Source: Thermococcus litoralis DSM 5473 (lineage in GTDB: Archaea > Methanobacteriota_B > Thermococci > Thermococcales > Thermococcaceae). Taken from it: a stretch of 64,000 bases of DNA. The notes beneath the pieces were generated by a model. It had not been told where the DNA came from, did not search any database, and worked only from the letters and a program-made list of their open reading frames with translations. The stretch lies in the NCBI RefSeq assembly GCF_000246985.2, contig NC_022084.1, positions 1,064,191 through 1,128,190 of the forward strand, read 5' to 3'. This document shows, piece after piece, positions 56,025-63,397 of this stretch. Within the stretch, counting starts at the first letter, position 1. Each line of letters opens with the position of its first letter. Position numbers and translations under genes: made by a program.

Positions 56025-56837
56025 TCACTTTGGCATCTCCTTGATATGCACATCCATCTGCGGGAACGGTATCTCTATTCCTTCTTTCATGTAGGCCTTG
56101 TAGATGTCCTTGGTGAGGTCTCCCTTGACCGCCCAGTAGTCCTCGGTCTTAGCCCACGCCCTGAGCTGGAGGTTTATCGACGAGTCTGCGAGCTCCGTTA
56201 TAACCACCGTCGGAGCCGGATCCTTGAGAACCTTCGGGTGGTTCTGCATGAGGTTCATGGCGATCTTAATGGCCTTGTCGAGGTCCGTTCCGTAGGCGAC
56301 GCCGACGTTGACGTCGACTCTCCTCGTGGGCATCCTGGTGTAGTTGGTTATCACGTTGCCCCAGACGAGCTTGTTGGGGATCGTTATGAGCACGTTGTCG
56401 GGAGTTAAGAGCTCGGTGCTCATTATGCCGACGGCGTTGACTTTGCCGGTCTTCCCAGCTACCTCAACGACCTCACCCATGTCAATCGGCCTGAGGGCTG
56501 CAATCCAGACTCCAGCTGCCAGGTTTGTTAGCGTGTCCTGCATGCCGAAGCCCAAAATGAGGCCTATCACAGCCGATAATCCTAACACAATGGATCCCGT
56601 TTCTATTCCTAGAGCTCTTACTGCTAGGAGGATTACCGCAACATACAAAAGAGCACTTAGAAATTTTGCAAGGAATTCAATGATTAGCTCCGGGAGCTTC
56701 GTCTTCTTAAGTGCCATTTTGAAACTCTTTACAGTAACCTTTGTGACAATCCATCCTACAACTAAAACCAAAATCGCGGTTAGAATCTGAATTGATGTTA
56801 CGCCAAGGTACGGAAGCTGTTTTTCAAGTGCTACCAC
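56025..56837 (-). CDS. MscS-family mechanosensitive channel
   Basis: 270 residues. Three N-terminal helices, with the pore helix SIVLGLSAVIGLILGFGMQD, then the beta domain (RPIDMGEVVEVAGKTGKVNA, ITNYTRMPTRRVDVNVGVAY). Opens on membrane tension to release osmolytes. It converges on the osmoprotectant cluster, so uptake and emergency release genes are adjacent. ATG 56837. Confidence 0.92.
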   Translation of the reverse strand: MVALEKQLPYLGVTSIQILTAILVLVVGWIVTKVTVKSFKMALKKTKLPELIIEFLAKFLSALLYVAVILLAVRALGIETGSIVLGLSAVIGLILGFGMQDTLTNLAAGVWIAALRPIDMGEVVEVAGKTGKVNAVGIMSTELLTPDNVLITIPNKLVWGNVITNYTRMPTRRVDVNVGVAYGTDLDKAIKIAMNLMQNHPKVLKDPAPTVVITELADSSINLQLRAWAKTEDYWAVKGDLTKDIYKAYMKEGIEIPFPQMDVHIKEMPK

Positions 56838-56899
56838 TTTGTTTCATCTCCAAAAATTCTTAAAGGAGTTTTTATTAATAGGATAAAGAAAAGAGAAAA

Positions 56900-57349
56900 T
56901 CAAACTTCCCCATATTTTTCAATGAGCTTCTTCAAAAGTCTGTGGTGGTCTTCTTCATTTTTAACAAGGGCCTCAGCGAGCCCTTTGAAGAGCGGATGGG
57001 TCATCTTTTCTGCCATCTTTTTGTATGTTTCTATCATGTCTTTCTCTATCTCAAGGTGCATCTCGGCAAACCTTTTCACAAGAAGAGCCTGTTCTCCGGA
57101 GAGCTCTATCTCCTCTGGTTCTTTCACGTGTTCATATCCCTTTCCAACTTTTTCAAGCTCCTTCTGAGCCTCAAGGATTGCTTTCATTAAGTGTTTGTGT
57201 ATAATTGTATCGACGGCTATTCTTGTCACAACCGCCTCTGTATCGGTGTACTTCAACCCCTGTCCCCTAATCTTTGCCAGTCCTTCGGTATAACTCTTGG
57301 CCGCCTTATCCTCAACTTCGGCAGCCTTTTTAACAAGAGGTTCGACCAT
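56900..57349 (-). CDS. ferritin-like helical protein, third gene of the encapsulin operon
   Basis: 149 residues, all alpha. Possible metal ligands are E (AAEVEDKAAKSY), H (IIHKHLMKAI), the pair in AEMHLEIEKDMIE, and KNEEDHHRLLKKLIEKYG at the C-terminus. This is a rubrerythrin-like layout but with a different spacing from its neighbours. ATG 57349 follows GGTGATTCC; codons further upstream lack a ribosome site. Gene order on the minus strand is encapsulin, 57408-57917, this gene. No obvious cargo-loading peptide. Confidence 0.7.
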   Translation of the reverse strand: MVEPLVKKAAEVEDKAAKSYTEGLAKIRGQGLKYTDTEAVVTRIAVDTIIHKHLMKAILEAQKELEKVGKGYEHVKEPEEIELSGEQALLVKRFAEMHLEIEKDMIETYKKMAEKMTHPLFKGLAEALVKNEEDHHRLLKKLIEKYGEV

Positions 57350-57407
57350 AGGAATCACCAGTTCATAACATGGTATTTGAAAGTTATATACCTTTCCCAT
57401 TATAGCG

Positions 57408-57917
57408 TCAGAGAAGAGCCAGTAACTCCTTTAAAAGTCTTGAATGCTGAAGTAAACTTTCCCTAATTAGTTTGAAAACCACGTCCTCTAAGGGAGATTT
57501 TGGTTTTAATTTTTCAAAAACTTCAAGTTCCGCGTTGTTGACCTCAATCAATCTGAACACTATCTCTTTAACGGTAGCTTTCTTTTCTTTGGGAAGGTTC
57601 TCTGGAAAGGGTTCCGCATAAAAAAGGGCTTTCCTCTCTGCAAGCTCCTCTCTTCCCATTCTGACTGCTGGAACCTTTTCTTTATAACACATTCCGCCGA
57701 GATTGTACACCTCAACGTTCTCCACAACACTGTCGCTCCAAAACTTTCCCAAAACTCTCTCTATTTCCATTTCTGCTTTAGGGAGCTCTTTTAACAATTT
57801 TTCTTGAAGAATAAAATCAGAATAGAGTGATAAAAGTTCCTCTGTTGGTAATTCTTCTAGGAGTCTCTTAAAGTTGTTCTTTAGCTCTTTAATACCTTTT
57901 TGGGCGTTCTTTTCCAT
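57408..57917 (-). CDS. helical protein of unknown function next to encapsulin
   Basis: 169 residues. Helical at both ends (FKRLLEELPTEELLSLYSDF ... SLLQHSRLLKELLALL) with a central region holding GGMCYKEKVPAVRMGREELA. Contains glutamate/histidine-rich helices but no clear diiron set. ATG 57917 has GGAGG 6 bases before; only 29 bases separate it from the encapsulin stop, so it is co-transcribed. I recognise no family; a cargo or assembly role is inference. Confidence 0.6.
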   Translation of the reverse strand: MEKNAQKGIKELKNNFKRLLEELPTEELLSLYSDFILQEKLLKELPKAEMEIERVLGKFWSDSVVENVEVYNLGGMCYKEKVPAVRMGREELAERKALFYAEPFPENLPKEKKATVKEIVFRLIEVNNAELEVFEKLKPKSPLEDVVFKLIRESLLQHSRLLKELLALL

Positions 57918-57946
57918 TAAGTTTCCTCCAAAAAATAAGAAGGGGG

Positions 57947-58987
57947 TCATTCGAGGACTACAATTGCCTCTGGGCTCTTTATCCTTACTGCTAGGGCTTC
58001 ACTTGCTAAAAACGCTACTTCTTCCCCTTCCGGTCCGAGCTCTTTTAGATCTGCATCCTGTCCGATGATAATGTCAAGAACTGCAGGGGTGTTTGCGAAC
58101 ACGATTACTTTGTTTTCGTCAATGCTTGGGGTAACTAGGATACCACCTTTGAATACCCCTTTCAAAACCTCTATGAGCATTCTTCCACCCTTCTCGTGAA
58201 CTCTCAAGAGCTTGGCATATCTCTTTGGATGGATTATTACCCCGAAAGGCCCTGCAGAGGCTTTTGATGCTTCTTGGAGAGCATTCATGAGTTCATCTAA
58301 TGCCTCTTCTGTGTTTTCCCATGGGCCGAGCTTTAATCTTTTTATCCCTTCAGTTGAAAGTATCTCATTTATTATCAGGCTTTCCTCGTCTTTGACAAGC
58401 AGTTCTCCAGCTTTCACCGCTATAGCTGGATCGTAAGTTCCATCGTTAAGCTCTCTCAGTCCAACGTAGAACTTCTTTGTGAGCATTGGGATTGGCCTGT
58501 ACTCCTGTTTAACTACTTTCACGCCATCCTCGAAGCTTATGATATCCACTCTAAATGATTGGCCAGTTATTTTTGTTTTTGGAAGTGAATTAGTTAACGT
58601 TCTTCCCTTTTCAATTGCATCTAGAAGGGCTTCCCTTAAAACCTTGAGATATCCACTTTCTTCCATTTTATTCTCCTCCGGAGAGTTGAGTTCGGTTTTA
58701 ATACCTGTTAATTCCTCAACCTCCTCAAATCCATCCTTAAGTTCACTGCTCTGCTCTGGGTCTAAGCTCAGCAGAAGAGCCATGAACTCTCCCACGTGTG
58801 CCTTTTCCTCCCTTGCAACGTCCAAGAATACCTTTTTGAACCTTTCATCCTCCGTAAATCTTGCCATCTGTTCATACAAGTTTACGGCATCGAGCTCGGC
58901 TATGGTTGCCAGCCTTAGGGCTTCCATAAGCTCTTCCTTAGAATAGGGCTTATCCCTATTTATCAGAGTTGGGTTTATTGCCAGCAC
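57947..58987 (-). CDS. encapsulin shell protein with fused N-terminal ferritin-like domain (PfV type)
   Basis: 346 residues. Residues 1-95 are a ferritin-like domain (E31, E60/E61 and H64 in AELDAVNLYEQM and VAREEKAHVGEF); a charged linker follows; from about 112 the HK97-fold shell reads YLKVLREALLDAIEKGRTLT ... GPFGVIIHPKRYAKLLRVHE ... FANTPAVLDIIIGQDADLKE. This is the design of the P. furiosus virus-like particle (345 residues), a compartment that stores iron inside. Upstream on the minus strand is GAAAGTCGAAC (59006-59016), a possible control element. Confidence 0.95.
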   Translation of the reverse strand: MLAINPTLINRDKPYSKEELMEALRLATIAELDAVNLYEQMARFTEDERFKKVFLDVAREEKAHVGEFMALLLSLDPEQSSELKDGFEEVEELTGIKTELNSPEENKMEESGYLKVLREALLDAIEKGRTLTNSLPKTKITGQSFRVDIISFEDGVKVVKQEYRPIPMLTKKFYVGLRELNDGTYDPAIAVKAGELLVKDEESLIINEILSTEGIKRLKLGPWENTEEALDELMNALQEASKASAGPFGVIIHPKRYAKLLRVHEKGGRMLIEVLKGVFKGGILVTPSIDENKVIVFANTPAVLDIIIGQDADLKELGPEGEEVAFLASEALAVRIKSPEAIVVLE

Positions 58988-59005
58988 TCAAATCACCATT
59001 TTAAT

Positions 59006-59016
59006 GTTCGACTTTC
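59006..59016 (-). promoter_or_regulatory. 11-mer GAAAGTCGAAC before the encapsulin gene
   Basis: Located 19 bases before the start, after the TATA-like TTATTAA. It is identical to 39786-39796 upstream of the 2-oxoacid oxidoreductase. Confidence 0.5.
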
Positions 59017-59065
59017 ACGTTAATAAGGTTTTCCAAAGAAAATAAAAAGGATGTTAATTCAAAAC

Positions 59066-59622
59066 TCACTTCGTTCTCAAAAACTTTGAGACGTAGGGGC
59101 TTTCCCCGGGTTTTCCTCTTCTGAAGTGGCCGCTCGGCTTTCCAGTTAAGAGCTCTTCAAACCATGCTTCATGTTCTATTTCCTCATGCAGAATAGCAAG
59201 TGCGAGGTCATAGGTTCTTGGATCCTTTCCGAGTGTGTAGTTGCATATCTCCGTATAAACCCCAACGGCACACCTTTCAGCTTCAAGAAGAACCTTTAGA
59301 AGGTTTTCGATGGTAGGCTCTTCTGGCAGATAGGCATCTCTACAAGAGGCTAGATCGGCAAATTCTCTAATGTCTCTTGGCAGATCTCCTCCAAGTTCAT
59401 AAATTCTCGGTACAAGGGCTTCAAAATGGTTTCTATCTTCAAGCCTTGCATCTTCAATTATCTCCTTAATGGCTTCTCTTCTAGACCTGTTGCATGGTTT
59501 CTAAGTATGGTGTAGTAGTAATATGTTGTGAACTCTGCTGCAGCCGCTTTAACGAGAAGTTCTAGCAATTTCTCTACATCTATTCCTGCCCTTTCAATTA
59601 ATCTCCTATTGTGTTCCGACAT
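59066..59622 (-). pseudogene. Dps-like (DPSL/thioferritin) protein, one-base frameshift
   Basis: ATG 59622 behind GGTGAAACC opens [20 protein letters not shown] and reaches RNHATGLE; near 59475-59481 a base (C on the plus strand) seems missing, and the next frame continues [20 protein letters not shown] to the stop at 59066-59068. Repaired, it has 185 residues with the cysteines 94 ([10 protein letters not shown]) and 118 ([10 protein letters not shown]) of the DPSL disulfide/bacterioferritin-like site and E-x-x-H in [17 protein letters not shown] consumes peroxide and stores iron. Divergent from a Fur-family gene. Confidence 0.8.
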
Positions 59623-59670
59623 GGGTTTCACCAATTTTAGTATGTATTTTTTCTTAATAAGCTTTTCTAT

Positions 59671-59687
59671 TTAGAAATAATTTCTAA
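59671..59687. promoter_or_regulatory. Fur/PerR-like box between the Dps-like and Fur-family genes
   Basis: TTAGAAAT-A-ATTTCTAA is a perfect 8-1-8 palindrome close in form to the 7-1-7 Fur/PerR box. It lies between two divergent TATA-like boxes (TTATTAAG near 59655 for the Dps-like gene, TATAAAG near 59700 for the regulator), so one bound dimer could control both. Confidence 0.65.
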
Positions 59688-59725
59688 TTAGGAAAGCTTA
59701 TAAAGTGCAGTGCATACTCAAAAAC

Positions 59726-60109
59726 ATGTGGAAAGAAAAAGCGGTTGGAGTGCTAAGGGAAAAGAGATACAAGCTTACCCCCCAGAGACTTAAGTTACTT
59801 GAGGTAATACATGAACTAGGCCCTTCTCACCCTTCCCTCAGCGAAGTTTTCAAGAAGATCAAAGAAGAGTTCCCCACAATGAGCTTCTCTACCTTGTACT
59901 CTAATGTCATGGCTTTAAAAGAACTTGGCCTCATAGAGGTTTTTTCTGTTGAAGGGGAGACTAGGATTGAGATCAACACGGAACCTCATGTGAATTTGAT
60001 TGAAAATGGTGAAATAGTTGATCTTACCGATCCGGAGATTATCGAACTGATTAAGGAAAAGCTAAGAAAAGAAGTAAAGCTTGTTAACGTTCTAATTAAG
60101 GGCAGATGA
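59726..60109 (+). CDS. Fur/PerR-family transcriptional regulator
   Basis: 127 residues. Winged-helix domain YKLTPQRLKLLEVIHELG, HPSLSEVFKKIKEEFP, MSFSTLYSNVMALKELGLIE as in Fur; the dimer domain reads TRIEINTEPHVNLIENGEIV. The usual HHHD/C-x-x-C zinc motifs are missing: histidine is kept at EPHVNL but the cysteines are not, so metal or peroxide sensing must differ from classical Fur. ATG 59726 lies close behind the TATA box. Divergent from the Dps-like gene with a shared palindrome, suggesting it represses both. Confidence 0.85.
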   Translation: MWKEKAVGVLREKRYKLTPQRLKLLEVIHELGPSHPSLSEVFKKIKEEFPTMSFSTLYSNVMALKELGLIEVFSVEGETRIEINTEPHVNLIENGEIVDLTDPEIIELIKEKLRKEVKLVNVLIKGR

Positions 60110-60121
60110 ATCTCTTCCTCT

Positions 60122-60598
60122 TCAATCAACCTCAAGGCTAAAGTCCTGATAATCCATCCATATGCCCGTCTTCATGACCGAGTCGTATTGTGCCTTCAAA
60201 AGCTCATAGTGTGCCTTCTCAACTTTTGCCAATTCGTTAAAGATTTTCTTAACGTTTTCATCCTCGGCTTCTTCCGCCGCTTTTTCATAAAACTCCCACG
60301 TAAGCTTTTCCTGCTCCATCCCCAACTCTACGGCTTTAACCTCGCTAAGCTCTCCCTCATACTTCGGTGTAAGCTTTTCCAAAAGTTCCTCGTCAACCTG
60401 GGGCATTTCTGGTTTTTGAAGGAGCTTTTCTACAAACTTCTTCTCAAAAACATCCCAGTGTTCAGCCTCCTCCCCAGCCAAAAAGAGGAACATCTTTTTT
60501 GCCCTTTCATCCTTTGCTCTCTTGGCCATCTCAATGTAAAACCTGAGCTCTGCCTTTTCAACTTCCAAAGCGAGTGCAAGTGCGTTGATTTCCTTCAT
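60122..60598 (-). CDS. ferritin-like diiron protein (rubrerythrin superfamily)
   Basis: 158 residues. Metal-type residues in ALEVEKAELRFYIEM, LAGEEAEHWDVFEKKF, GMEQEKLTWEFYEKA and LAKVEKAHYELLKAQYD. The end (KTGIWMDYQDFSLEVD) is similar to that of the genes at 48963 and 62720, so these three form a paralogue group. It has its own ribosome site (CGGTGATAGG). Convergent with the Fur-family gene, 12 bases apart. Confidence 0.82.
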   Translation of the reverse strand: MKEINALALALEVEKAELRFYIEMAKRAKDERAKKMFLFLAGEEAEHWDVFEKKFVEKLLQKPEMPQVDEELLEKLTPKYEGELSEVKAVELGMEQEKLTWEFYEKAAEEAEDENVKKIFNELAKVEKAHYELLKAQYDSVMKTGIWMDYQDFSLEVD

Positions 60599-60616
60599 CC
60601 TATCACCGATTTAAAT

Positions 60617-61081
60617 TTAGTTTTCTGGAGATATTAACTTTTTGATCTCTTCAAGCACTTCTTTTGCGTGTCCTTTGGCTCTAACTTTTATCTTCTTCCA
60701 GGCTATTTCTCCCTCTGGGCTAAGGATGAAGGTGCTCCTTATTACCCCTTCGTATTCCTTACCGTAAAGTTTCTTCTTTCCCCAGGCTCCAAGAGCTTTG
60801 TGGAGCTCGCCACTTGGGTCACTGAGAAGCTTTACCTTTAATCCATGCTTCTCTTTGAATTTCCTGTGACTCTCTGGGGAATCCCTGGAAACGCCTATAA
60901 CTTGAACTCCAAGCCTTTCGAATTCTTCAATAAGCTCGGTGAACTCTTTTGCCTCCGTTGTACAGCCAGGAGTGTTGTCCTTGGGATAAAAATACAGCAC
61001 GGTCCACTTTCCTTTCACAAACTCCCTCAAGGGAGCTTCTTTCCCTTCTTCATCCCTAACTTTAATATCAAGGTAGCTCAT
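60617..61081 (-). CDS. bcp: peroxiredoxin, Bcp/PrxQ type
   Basis: 154 residues. Peroxidatic site FYPKDNTPGCTTEAKEFTEL with C near residue 40; no second cysteine four residues later, so 1-Cys-like. IRSTFILSPEGEIAWK is the conserved Bcp C-terminal half. Reduces H2O2 and hydroperoxides. ATG 61081 follows GGTGATCGC. The promoter contains TTAGG-ACAC-CCTAA. Confidence 0.9.
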   Translation of the reverse strand: MSYLDIKVRDEEGKEAPLREFVKGKWTVLYFYPKDNTPGCTTEAKEFTELIEEFERLGVQVIGVSRDSPESHRKFKEKHGLKVKLLSDPSGELHKALGAWGKKKLYGKEYEGVIRSTFILSPEGEIAWKKIKVRAKGHAKEVLEEIKKLISPEN

Positions 61082-61096
61082 GCGATCACCAAAATT

Positions 61097-61123
61097 ATTA
61101 GGACACCCTAATTCATAAACTTT
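61097..61123 (-). promoter_or_regulatory. peroxiredoxin promoter with DtxR-like palindrome
   Basis: ATTAGG-ACAC-CCTAAT, 6-bp arms, at 61097-61112; the minus-strand TATA-like TTTATGAAT lies just upstream (61113-61121). The arms and spacer length match the sites at RuBisCO and ZIP. Confidence 0.65.
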
Positions 61124-61172
61124 TCTCGCAAGGCTTTTTAAGGAGGGCAGAGTAAAATTTCCGGGATATGCC

Positions 61173-61703
61173 ATGAAGATTGTAAAAATTGAAAATCCGC
61201 TCTTCCTCAAGGATGAACTCCTAAGATTTGTCTTCAGAGTCTACCAAGGAACAAATGGAGCTTACCCTGCATTGGAGTGGGTAGAAAATAAACCATCTCC
61301 TGATGATTTTGAAGGATTTAAAAGAGTCTATGAACCTTTTCTTGAGTTCAGGCTTAGGGATGAGTTTGATGAGCTCTATGTTCTTCGCAACGAGGATGGG
61401 AGACTAATAGGTACCGTTGCTCTAGTGTACAATCTTGAGGGCAAAGAAGCATGGTGGGTGCCGGAGGAGATTAAAAACGAAAAAACAGGTCTCATAGAGT
61501 TCTTTATGGTTGACCCAGCCTACAAAGGAAAAGGCTATGGCTCAAAGCTTTTGCAATTTGCAGTTGAAAGGCTTAGGGAGCTCGGAAAAGAAGCATATGT
61601 GATAACCTTTCCGCATCTTGAGGCTTACTCATACTACCTTAAAAAGGGCTTCAAAAAGCTCATGGATTACAAAGAGTTCGTTGTGCTAAAAAAAGAGGGT
61701 TAG
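61173..61703 (+). CDS. GNAT-family N-acetyltransferase
   Basis: 176 residues. The acetyl-CoA loop is FFMVDPAYKGKGYGSKLLQF (R/Q-x-x-G-x-G/A variant KGKGYG), with the preceding strand and LEAYSYYLKKGFKKL as motif B. Substrate unknown. Divergent from the Bcp gene; converges with the b561-like gene and overlaps it by 4 bases. Confidence 0.88.
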   Translation: MKIVKIENPLFLKDELLRFVFRVYQGTNGAYPALEWVENKPSPDDFEGFKRVYEPFLEFRLRDEFDELYVLRNEDGRLIGTVALVYNLEGKEAWWVPEEIKNEKTGLIEFFMVDPAYKGKGYGSKLLQFAVERLRELGKEAYVITFPHLEAYSYYLKKGFKKLMDYKEFVVLKKEG

Positions 61704-62053
61704 AGGACGTAGAGATAAAGCGCGAGCATTATCTGGATGGCCAAGAGCAAAACTGCAGAGAGCGCTATTAGCTTGTGTGTATTTCTCTTTATCTTCCTCC
61801 CCCAGAACAGCCTCCCGCTCGTTGCCGCAAAGAGGACGTATAAGTATACAAAAAGCCCAAATTTTCCATGGATTGAGGGCACGCCGCCGATGGTGTAGAG
61901 CATGTAGGCGACGCCAATTGTCAGCAATCCCACAGCAGAGTACACAAAGAAATGATGCCACCTTCGTTTGTGCCTCCTGGCGTAGTAAATTCCCAAGAGA
62001 AAGAAAAGGAGTGCAGTAGTCTGCACCACTGCGTGTATCTGGAACGGCTCCAT
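61700..62053 (-). CDS. small four-helix membrane protein, cytochrome b561-like or DUF420-like
   Basis: 117 residues with four helices (AVVQTTALLFFLLGIYYARR, FVYSAVGLLTIGVAYMLYTI, FVYLYVLFAATSGRLF, ALSAVLLLAIQIMLALYLYV). Histidines at the helix ends (FQIHAVVQT, RRWHHFFVY, IHGKFG, RNTHKLIAL) are placed like haem ligands of b561-type cytochromes. ATG 62053 follows GGGTGATTAAG. It follows the DOMON lipoprotein by 5 bases, so they are co-transcribed. The haem-binding role is inference. Confidence 0.65.
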   Translation of the reverse strand: MEPFQIHAVVQTTALLFFLLGIYYARRHKRRWHHFFVYSAVGLLTIGVAYMLYTIGGVPSIHGKFGLFVYLYVLFAATSGRLFWGRKIKRNTHKLIALSAVLLLAIQIMLALYLYVL

Positions 62054-62058
62054 CTTAA

Positions 62059-62691
62059 TCACCCGTCGAGCTGTAGCTCCCCATAACCCCTCGCTATGTT
62101 GTGCTTGGTCGTGAAGTCATCCGCATCGGCTAGAGCAAAGATGAAGCTTATTTTCTGTCCGGGAGTAAAGGCTTTATCGTACTGATCTCCGGTATTGAGC
62201 TTCCTTTTGAATTCTATTATCGTAACCCCGTTCTCCTCTTTTCCGGCATACTCAAGGATATCACTACTTCCGCCAAGCTTCTCATCGGGTGGATGTGGGC
62301 CGTAGGTTCCGGTGGAATAAGCATCGATCACAACGGTGTTGCCGTCTTGAACCCATCCAAAAACCATGTCTGCATCCTTCATCTTGTCAGTGGGTTCAAA
62401 TCCTATTGACACCCAACCACTAGTCTGCCCCTTAAGGGCCATGTAAAGGTAAGTGTCGTCGTTTCTCCAGTAAACGGTGAGTTTTCCTCCGACGAGTGAG
62501 AGCTCATGGGCGTACTCGTTCTCCCCTATTACTCCGTCGGCCTTCCATTCTCCGAGCTGGGTGAGGGTTTCACTTTGAGTCGTTTGGGTTGTGGAAGGAG
62601 TCCCATAGCCCCCGCCCCCGGTGCAACCGCTTAGAAACACTACTCCAACAAGGAACAAAACAAAAAAACCAAGTTTTTTCAAATCCTTCAT
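62059..62691 (-). CDS. DOMON-domain lipoprotein
   Basis: 210 residues. Lipobox LSGC after a short signal, a serine/threonine-rich linker (TPSTTQTTQSETLTQ), then a DOMON-type beta sandwich: WRNDDTYLYMALKGQTSGWV, IGFEPTDKMKDADMVFGWV and AFTPGQKISFIFALADADDF. DOMON domains bind haem or sugars in electron-transfer proteins and are often paired with b561 membrane cytochromes, which is the arrangement here. It would sit on the outer face of the membrane. Confidence 0.82.
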   Translation of the reverse strand: MKDLKKLGFFVLFLVGVVFLSGCTGGGGYGTPSTTQTTQSETLTQLGEWKADGVIGENEYAHELSLVGGKLTVYWRNDDTYLYMALKGQTSGWVSIGFEPTDKMKDADMVFGWVQDGNTVVIDAYSTGTYGPHPPDEKLGGSSDILEYAGKEENGVTIIEFKRKLNTGDQYDKAFTPGQKISFIFALADADDFTTKHNIARGYGELQLDG

Positions 62692-62719
62692 GCAGTGTCA
62701 CCTAATAAATTAAAAAGAG

Positions 62720-63244
62720 TCAGAAGTTGAAGTTTATGTCCTTCATGAGCTGGTCGTAGAGCTCCTCTTTATAAACATCGGGGTACTGCATCATGTAGTC
62801 ATAGTGCTTCTTAAGGATGTTAAAGTGTTGTCTCTCCATATCGGCAAGCATGTTGAGCAGAACTTTGGTTTTTTCATTTGCTGCATACTTTGCAAGTTCG
62901 TTGTAAAGCTTTTCACTCACAAGCTCAGCTTCCATGGCTATCTCGTAAACTTCGTCAAGGTTGATATCTGGTTTTTTAATGGCTTCACTCATTTTTTCTG
63001 CAATAACTTTGAACTCTCCCATTATTTCAATTTCGATCTGTTTTGGTTCTTCTTCGCTCTCCTTAAACTTCTCGGCCATTTTCTCTACTATCTGTCTGTG
63101 CTTGTCTTCCTCCTTAGCCAGAAACAGGAGTTCATCTCTAATAATATCGCTCTTTACAAGCGAAGCCATCTTTTCGTATGCCTCTTTTGCTTTTATTTCG
63201 GCATTTACGGCAATTTCAAAAACTTCCTTATCCGTTATCTTCAT
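62720..63244 (-). CDS. ferritin-like diiron protein (rubrerythrin superfamily)
   Basis: 174 residues. Residues AVNAEIKAKEAYEKM, LAKEEDKHRQIVEKM, AMEAELVSEKLYNEL and LADMERQHFNILKKHYDYM show the E, E-x-x-H, E, E-x-x-H pattern. Paralogue of the genes at 48963 and 60122. ATG 63244 follows GGTGGTTTC. It lies 28 bases upstream of the DOMON gene on the same strand and may share its transcript. Confidence 0.82.
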   Translation of the reverse strand: MKITDKEVFEIAVNAEIKAKEAYEKMASLVKSDIIRDELLFLAKEEDKHRQIVEKMAEKFKESEEEPKQIEIEIMGEFKVIAEKMSEAIKKPDINLDEVYEIAMEAELVSEKLYNELAKYAANEKTKVLLNMLADMERQHFNILKKHYDYMMQYPDVYKEELYDQLMKDINFNF

Positions 63245-63397
63245 AGAAACCACCGGTTATATATTCTCGTTAAAGTTATTAACGTTTTCGGAACTTTGGT
63301 GATTCGTCCCTTGGAAAGTTTTTGGGAGATAAAATTTCAGTTTGGTTAGATAAAACCTTTTATAGGTGTGTGCAATAGTATATATTGGTGATTACAA

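Noticed and set aside
62694-62706. DtxR-like site before the DOMON lipoprotein gene (CACCTAATAAATTA)
   Set aside because: Only one CCTAA half-site is present, so it does not meet the palindrome pattern.
62804-63349. 181-codon plus-strand open frame
   Set aside because: Antisense to the ferritin-like gene; phenylalanine- and leucine-rich as expected from a shadow of lysine- and glutamate-rich coding DNA.
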